A DNA stretch of 64,000 bases from Tenrec ecaudatus (GCF_050624435.1 NC_134534.1:71261501-71325500), one strand, 5' to 3'. Shown: positions 12,061-23,969, counted from the stretch's first letter. Numbers and translations are program-made. The notes: generated by a model not told the origin, from the sequence alone.

Positions 12061-12580
12061 TATTATATAGCACAGAGGAATATAACAGCTAATTAGCCCA
12101 GGCAGAAGTGCAGTGGGCTCAGTTTAACTCAGTTCTGTGGAACAGTTATTAGACTGGAAGTCCTTCACCCCCAAACGCTGCTGAGTCCAAGGTCAAGAAA
12201 ACATATAGCTCAGTCTTCCACAGAACAATGTAGGCACCTGACTGGCTCATTCACCATACCTTTCTGAGATGGTCTATCTGCCTTGAATTTAATAACCAGA
12301 CACCACTTTAAAGTGGATAGCTACAGTTCTCCTTGCAATCTATTGTTTTGATTGGATCTTATTTGAAGGTACCTGAAAGAGTCAAAGATACGTGTTTTAC
12401 TGAGAAAATGACTACAGCCACCCACTGATCACACAGACATGGTTAAACAGGCTTTGTTTGTCTTAAGCCATGCACATATGAACTGGAACTCACGTATAAC
12501 TGAGTACATGTAGAGATCTTAGGAGCCCTGGAGGCTCTGTGGGTTAGATATTGGGTTGATAAACCCAGTGGGGGTTGGAT
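12061..12580. other. unassigned, with AfroSINE 5' scrap at about 12510-12560
   Basis: GGAGCCCTGGAGGCTCTGTG and GGTTAGATATTGGGTTGATA resemble an AfroSINE head in + orientation, broken off before the body. The rest is unrecognised. Confidence 0.4.
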
Positions 12581-12589
12581 AGGCTGGGG

Positions 12590-13036
12590 GTGGCACATCC
12601 CAATTTCTGGGTCAGCCAGCTGGCTGAAAGCTTCTGCTGGCTCATCTGATTGCAGAGGCTCATGAACTTGAAATGCACAGATCAGGTAGTAGGCTGGAGT
12701 CCTCTGCTGATTTACAGGATATAGAGACTGGAAAATCCAAAATCTACAGGTCAGGCAGCAAGCTAAAGACTTTTGCAGGCTTATGTTCTGAGAACCAGAG
12801 ATTGCACAAGAAGAATGTGGGGTTCAGAGAGAGGGGGCAAACTTTTCCACAACAGCTATCTATATACCGGAGGCAGGCCCCAAGGAAACTTCCCTTTCAA
12901 CTCATTGGTTGATCACATCACATCACATCATAGAGATAAGTATAGTATATTAGGTTATGGAAGACCTCAGTCCAATGTCTCACAAAACACTAATAATCAC
13001 AGTCAACCCTGGCCAAGTTCACATCAACATCCACTT
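12590..13036 (-). mobile_element. putative 3' LTR of the ERVL provirus
   Basis: AATCCAAAATCTACAGGTCA and neighbouring blocks match, loosely, the right-hand LTR (GATCCAAAATCTGTAGATCA near 20780). The right edge CAGTCAACCCTGGCCAAGTT is the complement of a typical ERVL/MLT2 LTR start. Two imperfect internal copies of a GGCTGG...TCTGCTGA block are present. The left boundary is unclear. Confidence 0.5.
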
Positions 13037-13430
13037 CTTGTCACCTTGGCATCTATAAATAACTCTTTTAACCATCAAAATCTCTAACTAAAGATAATTT
13101 TAAAGTCATACTTACAGCTAACATTATACAACATGTGTATGACCTAAAATGCCCTAGAAATTTTTACATGTTGTATTTTATAGTTAACAAATGATAAGGG
13201 AAGAGACTAAAATATTATATATATTTAATATTTTATATATATTTTAGATTTCACATATGCTTAAGGGTTCATATATTTTAAATGTTATTTATAATTATAT
13301 TCTTGAATTATTTTAAAGAATATGTTTACTATTAACTATATAAAAATTTAAACATATATGTATAATCTTGTATGTGTAGATAAAATCATATATATATATA
13401 TATTCCATTCATGCAAGTTATTTCCACTTA
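13037..13430. other. AT-rich sequence with (TA)n
   Basis: Very AT-rich; a (TA)n stretch lies at about 13389-13402. It may be provirus remnant or inserted DNA; nothing is diagnostic. Confidence 0.4.
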
Positions 13431-13654
13431 CAGGGGTCCTCGAACTTTTTAAACAGGGGCCAGTTCACTGTCCTCAGACCCATTGGAGGGTCGGACTATA
13501 ATTTTTTTAAAAAAACTATGAACAAATTCCTATGCACACTTCACATATCTTATTTCGAAGTAAGAAAACAAAAGTGGGAAAAACACCCGGTGGGCCGGAT
13601 AAATGTCCTCAGTGGGGCGCATGTGGCCCGCGGGTTGTAGTTTGAGGAACCCTA
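13431..13654 (+). mobile_element. hAT miniature transposon, non-SPIN family
   Basis: The left end CAGGGGTCCTCGAACTTTTT is mirrored by the right end TAGTTTGAGGAACCCTA. The interior has GGGCCAGTTCACTG, GGCCGGATAAATG and CATGTGGCCCGCGGG. This layout (CAGGGGTCCTC termini, GGCCGGA and TGTGGCCCGCGG blocks) fits a short OposCharlie-like hAT element of the kind also reported as horizontally transferred. No ORF. No clear 8-bp duplication: TCCACTTA on the left, GTGAGAGA on the right. Confidence 0.75.
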
Positions 13655-14762
13655 GTGAGAGAAAGAGACCAATAACCATTCCTCATAATAATTACAGTCC
13701 TCGTTTGTCCAAAGGGTCACATGGTTGGAGGGACAGTGTAACACTGTGCATTGAACACTCCCTGTGTTCGCATGGAGCACCTCAGCTGGTCATGGCTCTT
13801 TTCCTGGGGTTGAAGCCTACCCTTCATTCGAGACCATCAGTAGTCTTGCTTGAATTGAGTTGTTGCGGTTTTCCACTGACTTTAATCACAGGGCATGGTA
13901 GTAATAAGAGATGCCCTAAAGGATCTTCTCATATTCTGGATATAGTCTCTTTTACCTCCATCATGGAATAGCATTTCAATTTCCTCTTGGTGATCACAAT
14001 CGATTTACATCAGTCAACACGGTAACTCCCTTCTTTGCCTGTTAGTCGAGACCTGCTTATCCCAAAGTGACTGGATGACATATTTAATATCCAGTTCAAT
14101 GAAATCAGCATTGTCCTCCCAGTAGAAGCCTTCTTCCCCTTGGAACTAAGACACCTAGATCAGTAAAGAATAGGGCCATGTGTTGGAAACAACATTTTTG
14201 CATGCAAGTCACTAAAAATAACGATGACTAGTGGCAAGCCCATTTCCAACCCTTGATTCCTAGAAGTGTGGGTCTTGATTACTGGAGAAGCAGCACCATT
14301 TATTGGATGCTGTTGTAAGGCATGTCCAGGCTCCTGGAGAACTTTACCCCATTCCTGCAAGGTATTTCCACTTAGTTGGTTCAAGAAAGTGAAGTATTTA
14401 ATGTGACTCTTCAGCCATAGTCTTTAACTCCCACCAAATGATGTTTTCCTGGTAAGTCTGGGTAAGAAAGTGAGGGAAACACTGATAGGATTCAGTTGTG
14501 AGTGCTTGTTAACAGGATTCATTGTGATTGCCATTTTCTTGTGTATACAATGATGGTGGAGGTTTTCACTACTAGAAAGAGCTCTGAGTGGAGTGTGTCC
14601 TCTGGACCGTAAGATCCCTTGTGCAGTTAACCACCTTGGTCCAGAAGACAACGTAGAAGTCTCAAAAGTGGCAGAGGGGCAGCAACTGCAGAACCAAGAA
14701 CCAGAGCATGACAGAGAGCAGTGGTCTTCCTAGCCCACAGAACAGGTAAGCTTCATTGCTTG
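13655..14762 (-). pseudogene. ERVL integrase C-terminal / downstream pol remnant
   Basis: Minus-strand translation of 14160-14384 resembles the C-terminal part of an ERVL integrase (for example EWGKVLQEPGHALQQHPING). In the ERVL group a dUTPase lies downstream of integrase, so 13655-14160 may correspond to it, but I cannot see conserved dUTPase motifs. Stops and frameshifts are present throughout. Confidence 0.6.
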
Positions 14763-14956
14763 CAGTGGTTCTCAACTATCCTAATGCCGCGACCCTTTAA
14801 TACAGTTCCTCATGTTGTGGTGACACCCCCAACCATGAAATTATTTTTGTTGCTAATTCATAACTGTAATTTTGCTACTGTTGTGAATCGGGCGACCCCT
14901 CTGAAAGGGTCGTTTAACCCCCAAAGGGGTCGCTACCCACAGCTTGAGAACCGCTG
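14763..14956 (+). mobile_element. SPIN-family hAT miniature transposon
   Basis: The termini CAGTGGTTCTCAAC and GAGAACCGCTG form the inverted repeats. The interior carries CGCGACCCTTTAATACAG, CTCATGTTGTGGTGAC and CCCCAAAGGGGTCG. It sits within the antisense ERVL. The flanks ATTGCTTG and GCTCAGGG are not a convincing target duplication. Confidence 0.92.
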
Positions 14957-15390
14957 GCTCAGGGGCAAGAGAATGGCTTTTGGAGTGAGGGGGCTCTGGG
15001 AACTTAGTTCAGGGAACTGGGTTTGTTGACCCATGTAACTGTAGCTTGAAGCTTACAGTGAGGTGGCATGACCCTTGGGCATGTACGAGTAGCCTTAAAG
15101 GATCTTTGCAACATGGCATGACTAAACAACTATCCTGAGCATTCTTCACCTGAACTATAACTGTTATCTTCCTTCATGAACTCCTTAATTCGGAATATAG
15201 TCTGTGAGTTCTGTGGTCCCTGCATTGATTATAGAACCTAGATGAAAAGTGGTGAGTGTGTGTGAAACAGGGAAGTTGGTATTACAATTGCATATTAGAA
15301 TACCATTCTATCACTCTATCAAGCCAGCTATATCAGAGGAACATGGTAAGATCAGTGCTTTGCAAGAGTATGGTCCCATGGACATATTTC

Positions 15391-15500
15391 TTTTTTTTAA
15401 AATGTTTTATTCGTGGCTCATACAACTCTTATCACAGTCCATACATATACATACATCAATTGTATAAAGCACATCTGTACATTCCTTGCCCTAATCATTT
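15391..15500 (-). mobile_element. L1 3' end, very short, antisense (first of two)
   Basis: TTTTATTCGTGGCTCATAC followed by ACTCTTATCACAGTCCATAC and CATCAATTGTATAAAGCACA is the complement of an L1 3' terminus with its poly(A) shown as a T-run. The insert is only about 110 bp. Confidence 0.75.
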
Positions 15501-15521
15501 TCTTTTCTTTCTTTTTTTTCC

Positions 15522-15615
15522 TTTTCTTTTTTTACATTTTATTAGGTACTCATACAACTCTTATCACAATCCATACATATACATACATCAATTGTATAAA
15601 GCGCATCCATATTTC
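15522..15615 (-). mobile_element. L1 3' end, very short, antisense (second of two)
   Basis: A second copy of the same terminus in the same orientation (TTTTATTAGGTACTCATAC, ACTCTTATCACAATCCATAC, CAATTGTATAAAGCGCA), separated from the first by a T/C-rich tract. Both lie inside the ERVL. Confidence 0.75.
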
Positions 15616-15824
15616 ATTATATGTTAAGTGATACTTCATAACTGTATCCTTGATCCAAGGCAATACTGTGTGGGATACCACAAAGATTAATGAGCCATTC
15701 TGTAATTACACTGAGGGTAATTTTGGCAGAAGCTTTGCCTTCGGGGAAGGCATATTCATATCCACAGTAAGTTTCTGTATCTTAATCAGTACAAAACACT
15801 GCATTTACCATAATGGAAATGGTC

Positions 15825-16588
<764 letters not shown>

Positions 16589-16599
16589 TGGTCCAACGT

Positions 16600-19330
16600 A
16601 ATCCACCTGCTAGGAGGTTGGTGATTGATCACCACAAGGAATAGTGCCCTATCAGGGGCTCAATTTTGGTCTTTGCTGCTGGAAGATTGGGGACTCAGCA
16701 ATTTGTTGTAGCCACTTTGGTCTTGGTATGTAGAAATCCATGTTGCTGAATCCATGCATAATTCCCATCCCTGCTACCATGGCCACTTTGTTCATGAGAC
16801 CCTTAGGGAATGACAGGAGTGACTGTGGAAACATTCTGACTGGTATCCATGATATATATGTATATATATTATTGTTAAAATCATCCTCTGCCAAGCTCAC
16901 TCTTTGATGAATATTAACACAAGGTACTACTATCTTAACTTCTTTGGTCATCCACATATTTCTTCCCAACACTTCCTTATGACTCATTTTCCAATCATGC
17001 TCCTTCCAAGTCTCTGACTATCCAGCCAAACCATTGCAATTTATCCTTCTAATCAAATGAACAACAAAGTGCACTGCTCAAAGTTCTGCTCACTTTAAGG
17101 CTTTTCATTGACCATTATCTTTCAGGGAGTTTCCCGAAAAAGACAGCTCTGCTGTAATTCTTCACTTGCAAGTGTGCTTGCATATCATACAGAGTCATGT
17201 ATAAGCCAGGCATGAGGTTTTAAAACTGGTAATAAGGAAATCCCCATGACTTTATAGGTGCAGGAGAGTGGGGAGAGGGTCTGTGCAGACCTGATACTAT
17301 GTTTACCACCTCTATTTGATGATGGAGTGCCAATGTTCAGTTTGTTAATCAGACAACACCCTGGTTATATCATAAACATCTGAGGTCATGTGTTTAAGTC
17401 TTCCATCTTTTCTACTGCCCAGTCATAAGCCAGAAGTTTCTTGAGAGGAAAATCGTTCTACACAGAGAATCGTATGGGTTTTGCTGCAAAATCTGCAGGG
17501 CCTGCACGGTGCTTCACAAACAGCATCTCTTCATGCCACTGGCCCTTGAGGCACCATTGAGTCGGCAGGTGCTCTGACGCAGGTGTCAGAGGAGCTCCTC
17601 CAACAGCATACGCACGTTGCAGAACCTTCTCTCCAAACTATCAGCTTTTTGAGGCACTTCATAATTGTCCAGAGTAGCACATTCCAATGAGAAATATGTT
17701 ACCCCCTAAAACCCAGAGGTTCATCTGGCCTTGTGCCTCTTTTTAGCTGCAGGATGCGATAATGTTACTTTCACTGTAGAAAAAATAATCCTCAACACAC
17801 CCCACACCACTGTCCCAAAGAATTTTCACTGGCATGTAAAGTGCCTCGATTTGAGTCAAGTTAATTTCCCAAACTCTTGCAAATAAATGTTTTATCAATA
17901 AGTCTTGAGTTGCTGATACTTCCTCCTTACAAGGTCTAATCAGCACAATGTAAGGCACCAGTTAGATGCCCTTTGGGCAGGAAAGATGCTCGAGTCCTCT
18001 CGATGGAATCATAACAAAGGTGTGGGGCTTGACAATCCTTTGAGATAGAACAGTCTACAGCTGTCCTCGCAGGGAAGTGCGTTGGTGGCCATTCCAATGA
18101 AAGGTAGATCGCTTCCTATGTTCTTCAGAAACAATCATTTAAACACCCATCAGTGTCCATATCAGTAGCTGCATACCAATCCCCGGAGATGTATTCATTT
18201 GCTCAAGCCCTGAAACCACACTTGGAACAACAGCTGCCGTTGGAGTCCCTGTTTAAGTTTATAATACTTCCCCATCATTCTCCACAATCTGCTTTCTAAA
18301 CAGGATACATGAGTGAATTGAATGGGATGTGGTGTCCATTCCTTCAGAGACATGGCATTGGTTTGGGTGTATTCGTTCGTCAGGTGGAAACAGCTCTAGT
18401 GACATCCACTTGACCTTTCCTGCATAATAGTTCTTGCATCACATTTCAGGGGTCCAAAGTAGAAATGTTGCCTGTTGCGGAGTATCCCTATTCCAAGGAA
18501 GCCTTCTGGAACTGGAAGAAGCACAGCAGGACAGTTTCAGGTGCCCACCGAACCCACTGTGCTATGAGTTTAAGCAAAGAGTCCGTGATACCCTGACCTC
18601 CATATGACCCTGTTCTAACTGTGCATCACTGGGACATTTTGGGTATCTGGAATTAGTGTCAGTTAAGAGCCTGCGTCCAGCAATCCCTAAATGAGCAGTC
18701 ACTTAGTAAAAAGTGGTAGATAATGTTGGGGAAGGCTGGAAGAAATGTTAACAGTATGAATTTTTGAAAATGCAGAGTTCCTTCCTCTAGGGGACCTAGG
18801 TTCCCCTTTATTCAAGGGGTTCTTGGCTTAAGTCTGGTCATTTATTGGGAGGGGCCATGATTCTATATTTTGGTGTTTCAAGTTAGGCTGCCATTCACTT
18901 GACTTAGAATTATTCCACTTATGTAAACCAAGTAGATATTGATTTCATGCATAGACACACCCAGCTAAAGCAATGCCATTAGGTCACTGATTAATACTTT
19001 GACTCTGATATCTATTACAGTCACCATGCCCAAATTATCTTTGGTGACTACGAGTGTCCTCTTGACCCTTGCTAGCCTCCTTTTTGTTCAATTCTAGTTC
19101 ACTGAGGGCATTCCCGTGGTAAAACCTGACCTCCCTAGATTAGTCACAGAAGGATACCTTCACATATTTGTTCCTTACAGTTGTGGTGAGAAGTATGTCC
19201 TCCAGGTGTTTTGTAAGTTTGGAATCCTACATGATAACTTCACTTTGGCAAACTAATTTCTTTAAATCTTTGCATTCCTTCCTCTACCCTAGGTCAACAA
19301 AGTTCTGACATTCCAAATTCATTGAGTTTA
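16600..19330 (-). pseudogene. ERVL pol remnant (RT, RNase H, start of integrase)
   Basis: The minus frame at 17743-17958 resembles the region after the RT catalytic box in ERVL (LIRPCKEEVSATQDLLIKHL); 16652-16987 carries an NIHQRVSLAEDDFNNN-type RNase H/integrase junction and a C-x(2)-QQ-like motif toward its end. Many stops and frameshifts interrupt it. The catalytic residues cannot be confirmed because those parts are out of frame. AfroSINE copies interrupt the upstream gag/protease part. Confidence 0.72.
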
Positions 19331-19336
19331 TGCCAC

Positions 19337-19440
19337 CCTTTGGCCCTGGTGACACTATTGGTTAACCACAAGCTCAGTTGTTCAAATCCACCATCCACAA
19401 CGTGGGAGATTGGTTTTGATTCTATATAAAACCCAGGCTA
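19337..19440 (+). mobile_element. AfroSINE, 5' half
   Basis: GGCCCTGGTGACACTATTGG, TTAACCACAAGCTCAG and GTTCAAATCCACC are the tRNA-like head with a B-box-like block. The copy is truncated. Confidence 0.65.
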
Positions 19441-19879
19441 ACATGAGTCCTTTGGTGTCTAACATACCTCTTCTGGGTACATTTTGCACTTAATCTCTTA
19501 GGACTCACTGGGACTAGAATCTAGTTATAAGTTTAGAAAGAAAAAATGAGGTATGGGGGTGGGTACTGGAGATATTTGATGAAGCGTTACAAGGCATCTC
19601 TGTTCACCTCATCAAATGGCAATGGGAGGGATGATTTTATTGACAGTGGTAAGTCAGCAGGGGAAAAAAAACCCAAAAAACCTTGGTTAATCTCTTCAAA
19701 TAAGTATTGAAGGGATGATTCTGCTGCTAAGGGTAATTCAAGAGAAGGACCCTGATTTCATCCAGAGTTGCCTTTATATCTCCATCCCAATTATCAGGAT
19801 ACCATGTCTTTTCAATCAATGCCTTCAATTTAACTTCAGGCACATTTCTAGGTTGGGAATTCAATAGGTGTCATAATTA

Positions 19880-20160
19880 GTCACCTTTAAGATAAGACCT
19901 TGAGTTTGGTTTTCAGAAGGATTACTCCAAGAAAGAAGACATTTTTAGGGGGGTGGCACCAATAACAATTCTCAGATCCTTTATGCAGTGCTTGATCTGA
20001 GGTTCTGAATCTGTGAGCTTATCTTTCTCCACACTCCATAACAAACTTAGACACAACCATTCAGCTTCATTATACTCCTCAATTTGGGAAAAATATTGAA
20101 AACTGTCACCCAGAGTCTCGTCTCTCACAAATATTTAATCCCAATGGTAGGGTTAGTTTA
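19880..20160 (-). pseudogene. ERVL gag remnant
   Basis: The 68-codon minus frame (19922-20128) contains SLLWSVEKDKLTDSEPQ and sits between the primer-site end and the pol region, which is the position of gag. Similarity to gag is by position and a faint pattern only. Confidence 0.45.
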
Positions 20161-20227
20161 TATAGCTCCATTTCTACACCGTGCCATGCATGCTTAGCAA
20201 TACCTTCTTTGCTGCTAGAAATGGTCA

Positions 20228-20432
20228 TTAGGCATCCAACGCCAATGAGTTAATTCCAGCTTATGGCAACCCTAGAGGTAAAGGATAACTGTTCCATACA
20301 AGTGTCTGAGGGTGCAAATCTTTACAGGAGCAAGTTTCATTTTTCTCCTACAAAGTCACTGGTCAATTTAAACCAGCGGCCTTGTAGCTGGCAGCCCAAA
20401 ACCTCATCTGCTGTACCACCAGGGCCGCTTTT
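20228..20432 (-). mobile_element. AfroSINE, antisense
   Basis: It reads as the complement: GAGTTAATTCCAGCTTATGG then CAACCCTAGAGG ... CTGTACCACCAGGGC, i.e. body first and tRNA-like head last. Confidence 0.75.
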
Positions 20433-20510
20433 AGAGTCATTAGTGCCACTAAACTTAACCACATTTGCGAACCAATTCAGAAAACGAATTCTTAGGACTT
20501 TTGTCTCTTT

Positions 20511-20530
20511 ATAACCACTTTTGGTACTAA
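20511..20530 (-). other. retroviral primer-binding site, tRNA-Leu type (ERVL)
   Basis: The minus strand reads TTAGTACCAAAAGTGGTTAT, immediately next to the LTR terminus that begins TGTTGCAATC in the + direction at 20532. TGGTACCA-AAGTGG is the Leu-tRNA primer site typical of ERV-L, here with one or two substitutions. It fixes the orientation of the provirus. Confidence 0.65.
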
Positions 20531-20531
20531 A

Positions 20532-21235
20532 TGTTGCAATCTGGCTTCTCTAAATGAGCAACACCAGTGAACTGTGTACATAAAAATTTAAGGAGGATTT
20601 ACTCCAAGGAAATGGTTCAGGCAGTTGGGGGAACTTTCAAGTATCAATGCCTTCCATGGGTCACATGGAAGACTGGATATTTCTACCAGTGCCCATAGTT
20701 TCAGTAGCTGACAAATCCCAAATTTAGGTGGCAGGTTGGTGGCCTCCGCTGATTCTTAAGCCTGTGGGGTCTGGCAGATCCAAAATCTGTAGATCAAGTG
20801 ACAGGCCACATAAACTATAGACAATGTCCCAAGAACCAGAAGTCAGATGATTGAGAAGAGTATTGGGTCTTGATAGTGAGTGAGCATTGACATAAAATCC
20901 ATACAGATCAGTAGTTTTCCACCTGTGGACCACGACCCCTTTTGGGGTCAAACGGCCCTTTCCCAGGGGTTGCCCGATTCAACAATTGCAGTTATGAATA
21001 ACAACGAAAGTAATGTTATGGTTGGGGGCACCACAACATGAGGAACTGTATGAAAGAGTTGCAGTGTTAGGAAGGTTGAGAAGTGCTGATATATATCCTG
21101 AAGGCAGAGCATCTCTCCAGGGGAACACACAAAGGAGGTCAGAGCATTCATTACATCGTATTACACTGTCTGCAAACCACTGAGGGCCACAGCTTAGCCA
21201 AATCCAGAAACAACCTTCAATAATTGCAGTGGTTT
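20532..21235 (-). mobile_element. putative 5' LTR of the ERVL provirus (with SPIN inside)
   Basis: It starts TGTTGCAATCTGGCTTCTCT and continues through GAGCAACACCAGTGAACTG, typical of the complement of an ERVL LTR. It is interrupted by SPIN at 20909-21088. The distal end (about 21235) is uncertain. Confidence 0.55.
20909..21088 (-). mobile_element. SPIN-family hAT miniature transposon
   Basis: The termini CAGTAGTTTTCCACCTGTGG and GGTTGAGAAGTGCTG are inverted repeats; the interior CCACAACATGAGGAACTGTA is the complement of the other SPIN copies. Flanking octamers ATACAGAT and ATATATAT agree at 6 of 8 positions, consistent with a decayed 8-bp hAT target duplication. Inserted in the ERVL LTR. 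Confidence 0.9.
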
Positions 21236-21364
21236 AGAACAACGTGCAATGTATAGAATGTATTTTCAGTGTATAATAAACTTAGGAATGTGGGGGGGGA
21301 GGGCTTTGAGAGGAGCGAAATAAAGGAGCAACTGATGAAGTATCTGTGCAGGGCAATTGTAAAC

Positions 21365-21592
21365 TGTTGCTGTTGTCAGATGCCATTGAGTCAGCCTGAC
21401 TCATGGAGATCCCCGTGCACAGCAAAACAGAACACTGCCCAGTCTTGTAGCATCCCATGATTGGTTGCAGATCAGACCCCAGTGATTCACAGGGTTTCCA
21501 TTGGCTGGCATGTAGATCACATGCCTTCCTTCTAGTCAGGGTGGAACCCCAACTGAAGCCTGGCAACATTCAAACCCCTGTTGACAGATGGG
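21365..21592 (-). mobile_element. SINE with RTE-like 3' tail, antisense
   Basis: In the + direction it begins TGTTGCTGTTGTCAGATGCC then ATTGAGTCAGCCTGACTCAT and GAACACTGCCCAGTCTTG, i.e. an RTE 3' terminus, followed by a SINE-like body (CAGGGTTTCCATTGG, CTTCCTTCTAGTC). Sharing the tail with RTE suggests mobilisation by that LINE. Confidence 0.6.
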
Positions 21593-21595
21593 TGG

Positions 21596-21635
21596 TGGAT
21601 TTGTTTCTCTAGCCTACCCAGACTAACACAATTAT
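21596..21635 (+). mobile_element. ERVL LTR 3' end fragment
   Basis: GGATTTGTTTCTCTAGCCTA then CCCAGACTAACACA is the terminal 35-40 bp of the ERVL LTR family seen at 10846 and 44129; the rest of the LTR is missing. Confidence 0.6.
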
Positions 21636-22277
21636 ATAACATGGTTTTTAGTTCTACTCATTCGCTGTTGAAAAGGAGGCAAGAAAATTCCCATAGTTCT
21701 GAGATTTGTGCTTTCAAATAGTGAACAAAGGCCCAAGTGTGCAAACGTTCAAAGGCCAATGAAGAGTCTCCCTCAGTTCTAGTGATCATATGTCTAACTT
21801 CTCTTATCATCTCTCAGACGAATTATGACCAATGATAGATTTTATTTCATCTGGACTTATATTCCTCTCTCTAGCATTCTTAAAGCTGTGAGCTTAATTC
21901 CAAGTTGCATGTTTCAAACAAAACTGAGCAAAGGAGGCCAAACTCAGAGAACACGAGGTCCTGTGAGATCTTGATACAGCAGCTGTTAACTTTTTGTTGA
22001 AATTCTATCTGGCTATCTGATACTTTCCTTTAATTCAGGAAAGCACTTAACGCGCATAGAGGAGCAGTGTATTTATTTTCCATTTGGGATCAGAGTCTAT
22101 GGAGCAACTGAGAAACAGTGCAATAAAATTCAAAGGCACGTTGTCTGCTCTGGCAAACAGGTAAAGCGGAGTTAGACATGCGTCCCGGATGGAGAAGAGT
22201 TTGCTTATGATGAAATAAGGAGTGAACACCAAAGGAAGTGTAAAAGTAAACAGTCGGGACAACAAACAGACACCCCA
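21636..22277. other. unassigned sequence
   Basis: No recognisable gene or repeat. Short frames on the minus strand lack known homology. Confidence 0.4.
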
Positions 22278-22431
22278 GAAAAAGATACAGGTATCCAGAC
22301 AGCACTAAGAAAAAGATACAGGTATCCAGACAGCACTAAGAAAAAGATACAGGTATCCAGACAGCGCTAAGAAAAGATACAGGTATCCAGACAGCACTAA
22401 GAAAAAGATACAGGTATCCAGACAGCACTAA
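22278..22431. repeat. 31-bp minisatellite, 5 copies
   Basis: Five direct copies of a 31-bp unit starting GAAAAAGATACAGGTATCCA, at 22278, 22309, 22340, 22371 (30 bp, one A lost) and 22401. Copies differ at one or two positions only (one has AGCGCTAA for AGCACTAA), so amplification is recent. Confidence 0.97.
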
Positions 22432-22964
22432 GATGAAACCAGACTGGTTGCAGTCGAGCTGATTCTGATTTGAAGCACCCAGGAAGGACTGAGTGGAGCC
22501 GCACTGCAGAGCGCTGCAAACAGCCTCCCAGAGGGTATTAGGTGGGATCCAAACTTATGAATTGGGATAACAATTGTAAAGTGAGATGTAGTCAATCACA
22601 GCCCTTCTGTCCATAATTCCCTTTGTCATAATCCCTTTGTGGTGTTTTATAAATTCTAGCCTTTATTCTGGTGGTTATAATCCCAATGAAAGGGGATTCT
22701 CTGATATAGGGTTAAGGTGGGATGTACCCTTAGTTTCTGCTTTACACGAGGGTGTGGCTTAAGTGACCACCCTTTGTTTCCTTCCCTATGAAAGACAAAA
22801 GTGCGCCTCCGTTAAAGCCATGTCTTTGTGTATGAAAGTCATCTCAGAAGCAGAAATACGGAAAGAAATCCCAGGACTGCCCGAAGAGCACATTCGAGAC
22901 CTCTGTCTGAGGTTATCTGTCCTGAAATCCAGGTGCTGGGAGCTCTTATCTCTACCAATGTGTG
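22432..22964. other. unassigned, possibly old LTR/retroviral sequence
   Basis: The motif GTGGGATGTA-like recurs (about 22580 and 22715), with CATAATCCCTTTGTGGTG and GGTTATAATCCCAATGAAA. This looks like repeated or LTR-type sequence but I do not recognise a family. Confidence 0.3.
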
Positions 22965-23437
22965 TTCTCTGGTCTAGCCAGATTTGGAAGGTAGAACTGG
23001 GTATGGATGGTGGGGTGGAAGGGGGAAGCATTCAGGAACTAAAGGAATGAAGTAGTGAGAGTAGCAATGTCATGTGGGGAGGGGGAGAAGGAGCAAGGGG
23101 ATGGTCAGGGAGGAGGAAGGGGTAGAAAATAGGAATCCATCACAAGCTTGGATATACAGCCCCACCCTGCAAAGGGGATGAATAACAGAAACGTGGGTGA
23201 AAGGAGACAATGAACAGTGTAAGATAGGAAATAATAATAACAATATATAATTGATCAAGGATTCATGAGGGTGAGAGCGTTGGGGGAAGAGGGGGAAAAG
23301 GAGGAGCTTATTCCAAGGGCTCAAGTAGAAAATGTTTGGAAATGATGTTGTCAACATATGTACAAATATGCTTGATACAGTTGATGTATGGAATGTTATA
23401 AGAGCTGTAAGAGCCCCAGATAAAATGATTTTTTTAA
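22965..23437 (+). mobile_element. L1 3' end, sense
   Basis: Purine-rich L1 3' UTR: GAAGCATTCAGGAACTAAAG, GGGCTCAAGTAGAAAATGTT, then GAGCTGTAAGAGCCCCAGAT with AAAATGA and a T-run. It is the sense counterpart of the antisense L1 3' UTRs elsewhere. Confidence 0.7.
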
Positions 23438-23968
23438 AGTCTCTGTCTGCAGTAGTGGAGGTTGAGACCAGAGGCAACAGAGGCTGCTGTGGTTGAGGGA
23501 CCATGGGACAGAGCAAAGGATCCAGGCTGAGACCGGAGGCCAAGGCAGGAGAGTGTGGGACAGAACAAAGCAGCAGTACAAAGACTCTGCGATTGTGAAG
23601 CAGGGTAGAAGCCAGGGACCATGGAGCTGAGAGCCTGACAACCAGAGAGCGACCTTGTTGCCGGCTATGGAGAGGTGTTCTGGATCCTAGCTTGTGGTGA
23701 CCTGTTAAAGAAATACATACACGTCTTAATAAACCACCATCCTAATGAGTGTTGCCTGTGTGGACACTGCAAGTAACCATTGGACCCAGCGGGGAGGTAG
23801 AGGGCTGTGGCAGGGACAGTTGGTGACAGGACAGGTCAAGAATGATGGGGGGTGGAGGCATGGAACAGCCTTGTCTGGAGATAATAGGGAAGCCGGAGGA
23901 GGTCAGATAGGGTCCCTTCCCGGCATTTTCATACAATCAAGAAGGAGAAATCCATGGAAAGGAACAGC
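23438..23968. other. unassigned; LTR-like block with AATAAA
   Basis: GACC/GGGACAGA-rich sequence followed by AATAAACCACC at 23730 and TGTGTGGACACTGC. A polyadenylation signal followed by such sequence suggests an LTR R region or transcript end, but the family is unknown to me. Confidence 0.3.
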
Positions 23969-23969
23969 G

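Noticed and set aside
13406..14372. 24-bp near-match (TGCAAG-TATTTCCACTTA) at 13414 and 14355 as a target duplication
   Set aside because: The two are nearly 1 kb apart and do not flank a single element; more likely chance or internal ERVL similarity.
15256..15627. 123-codon + frame
   Set aside because: Spans two antisense L1 3' ends and T-rich sequence; the phenylalanine runs come from T-tracts.
23070..23543. 157-codon minus-strand frame, the longest in the window
   Set aside because: It lies antisense across an L1 3' UTR and adjoining low-complexity DNA; the leucine/serine/proline-rich peptide reflects the purine-rich template. No homology or splice support.
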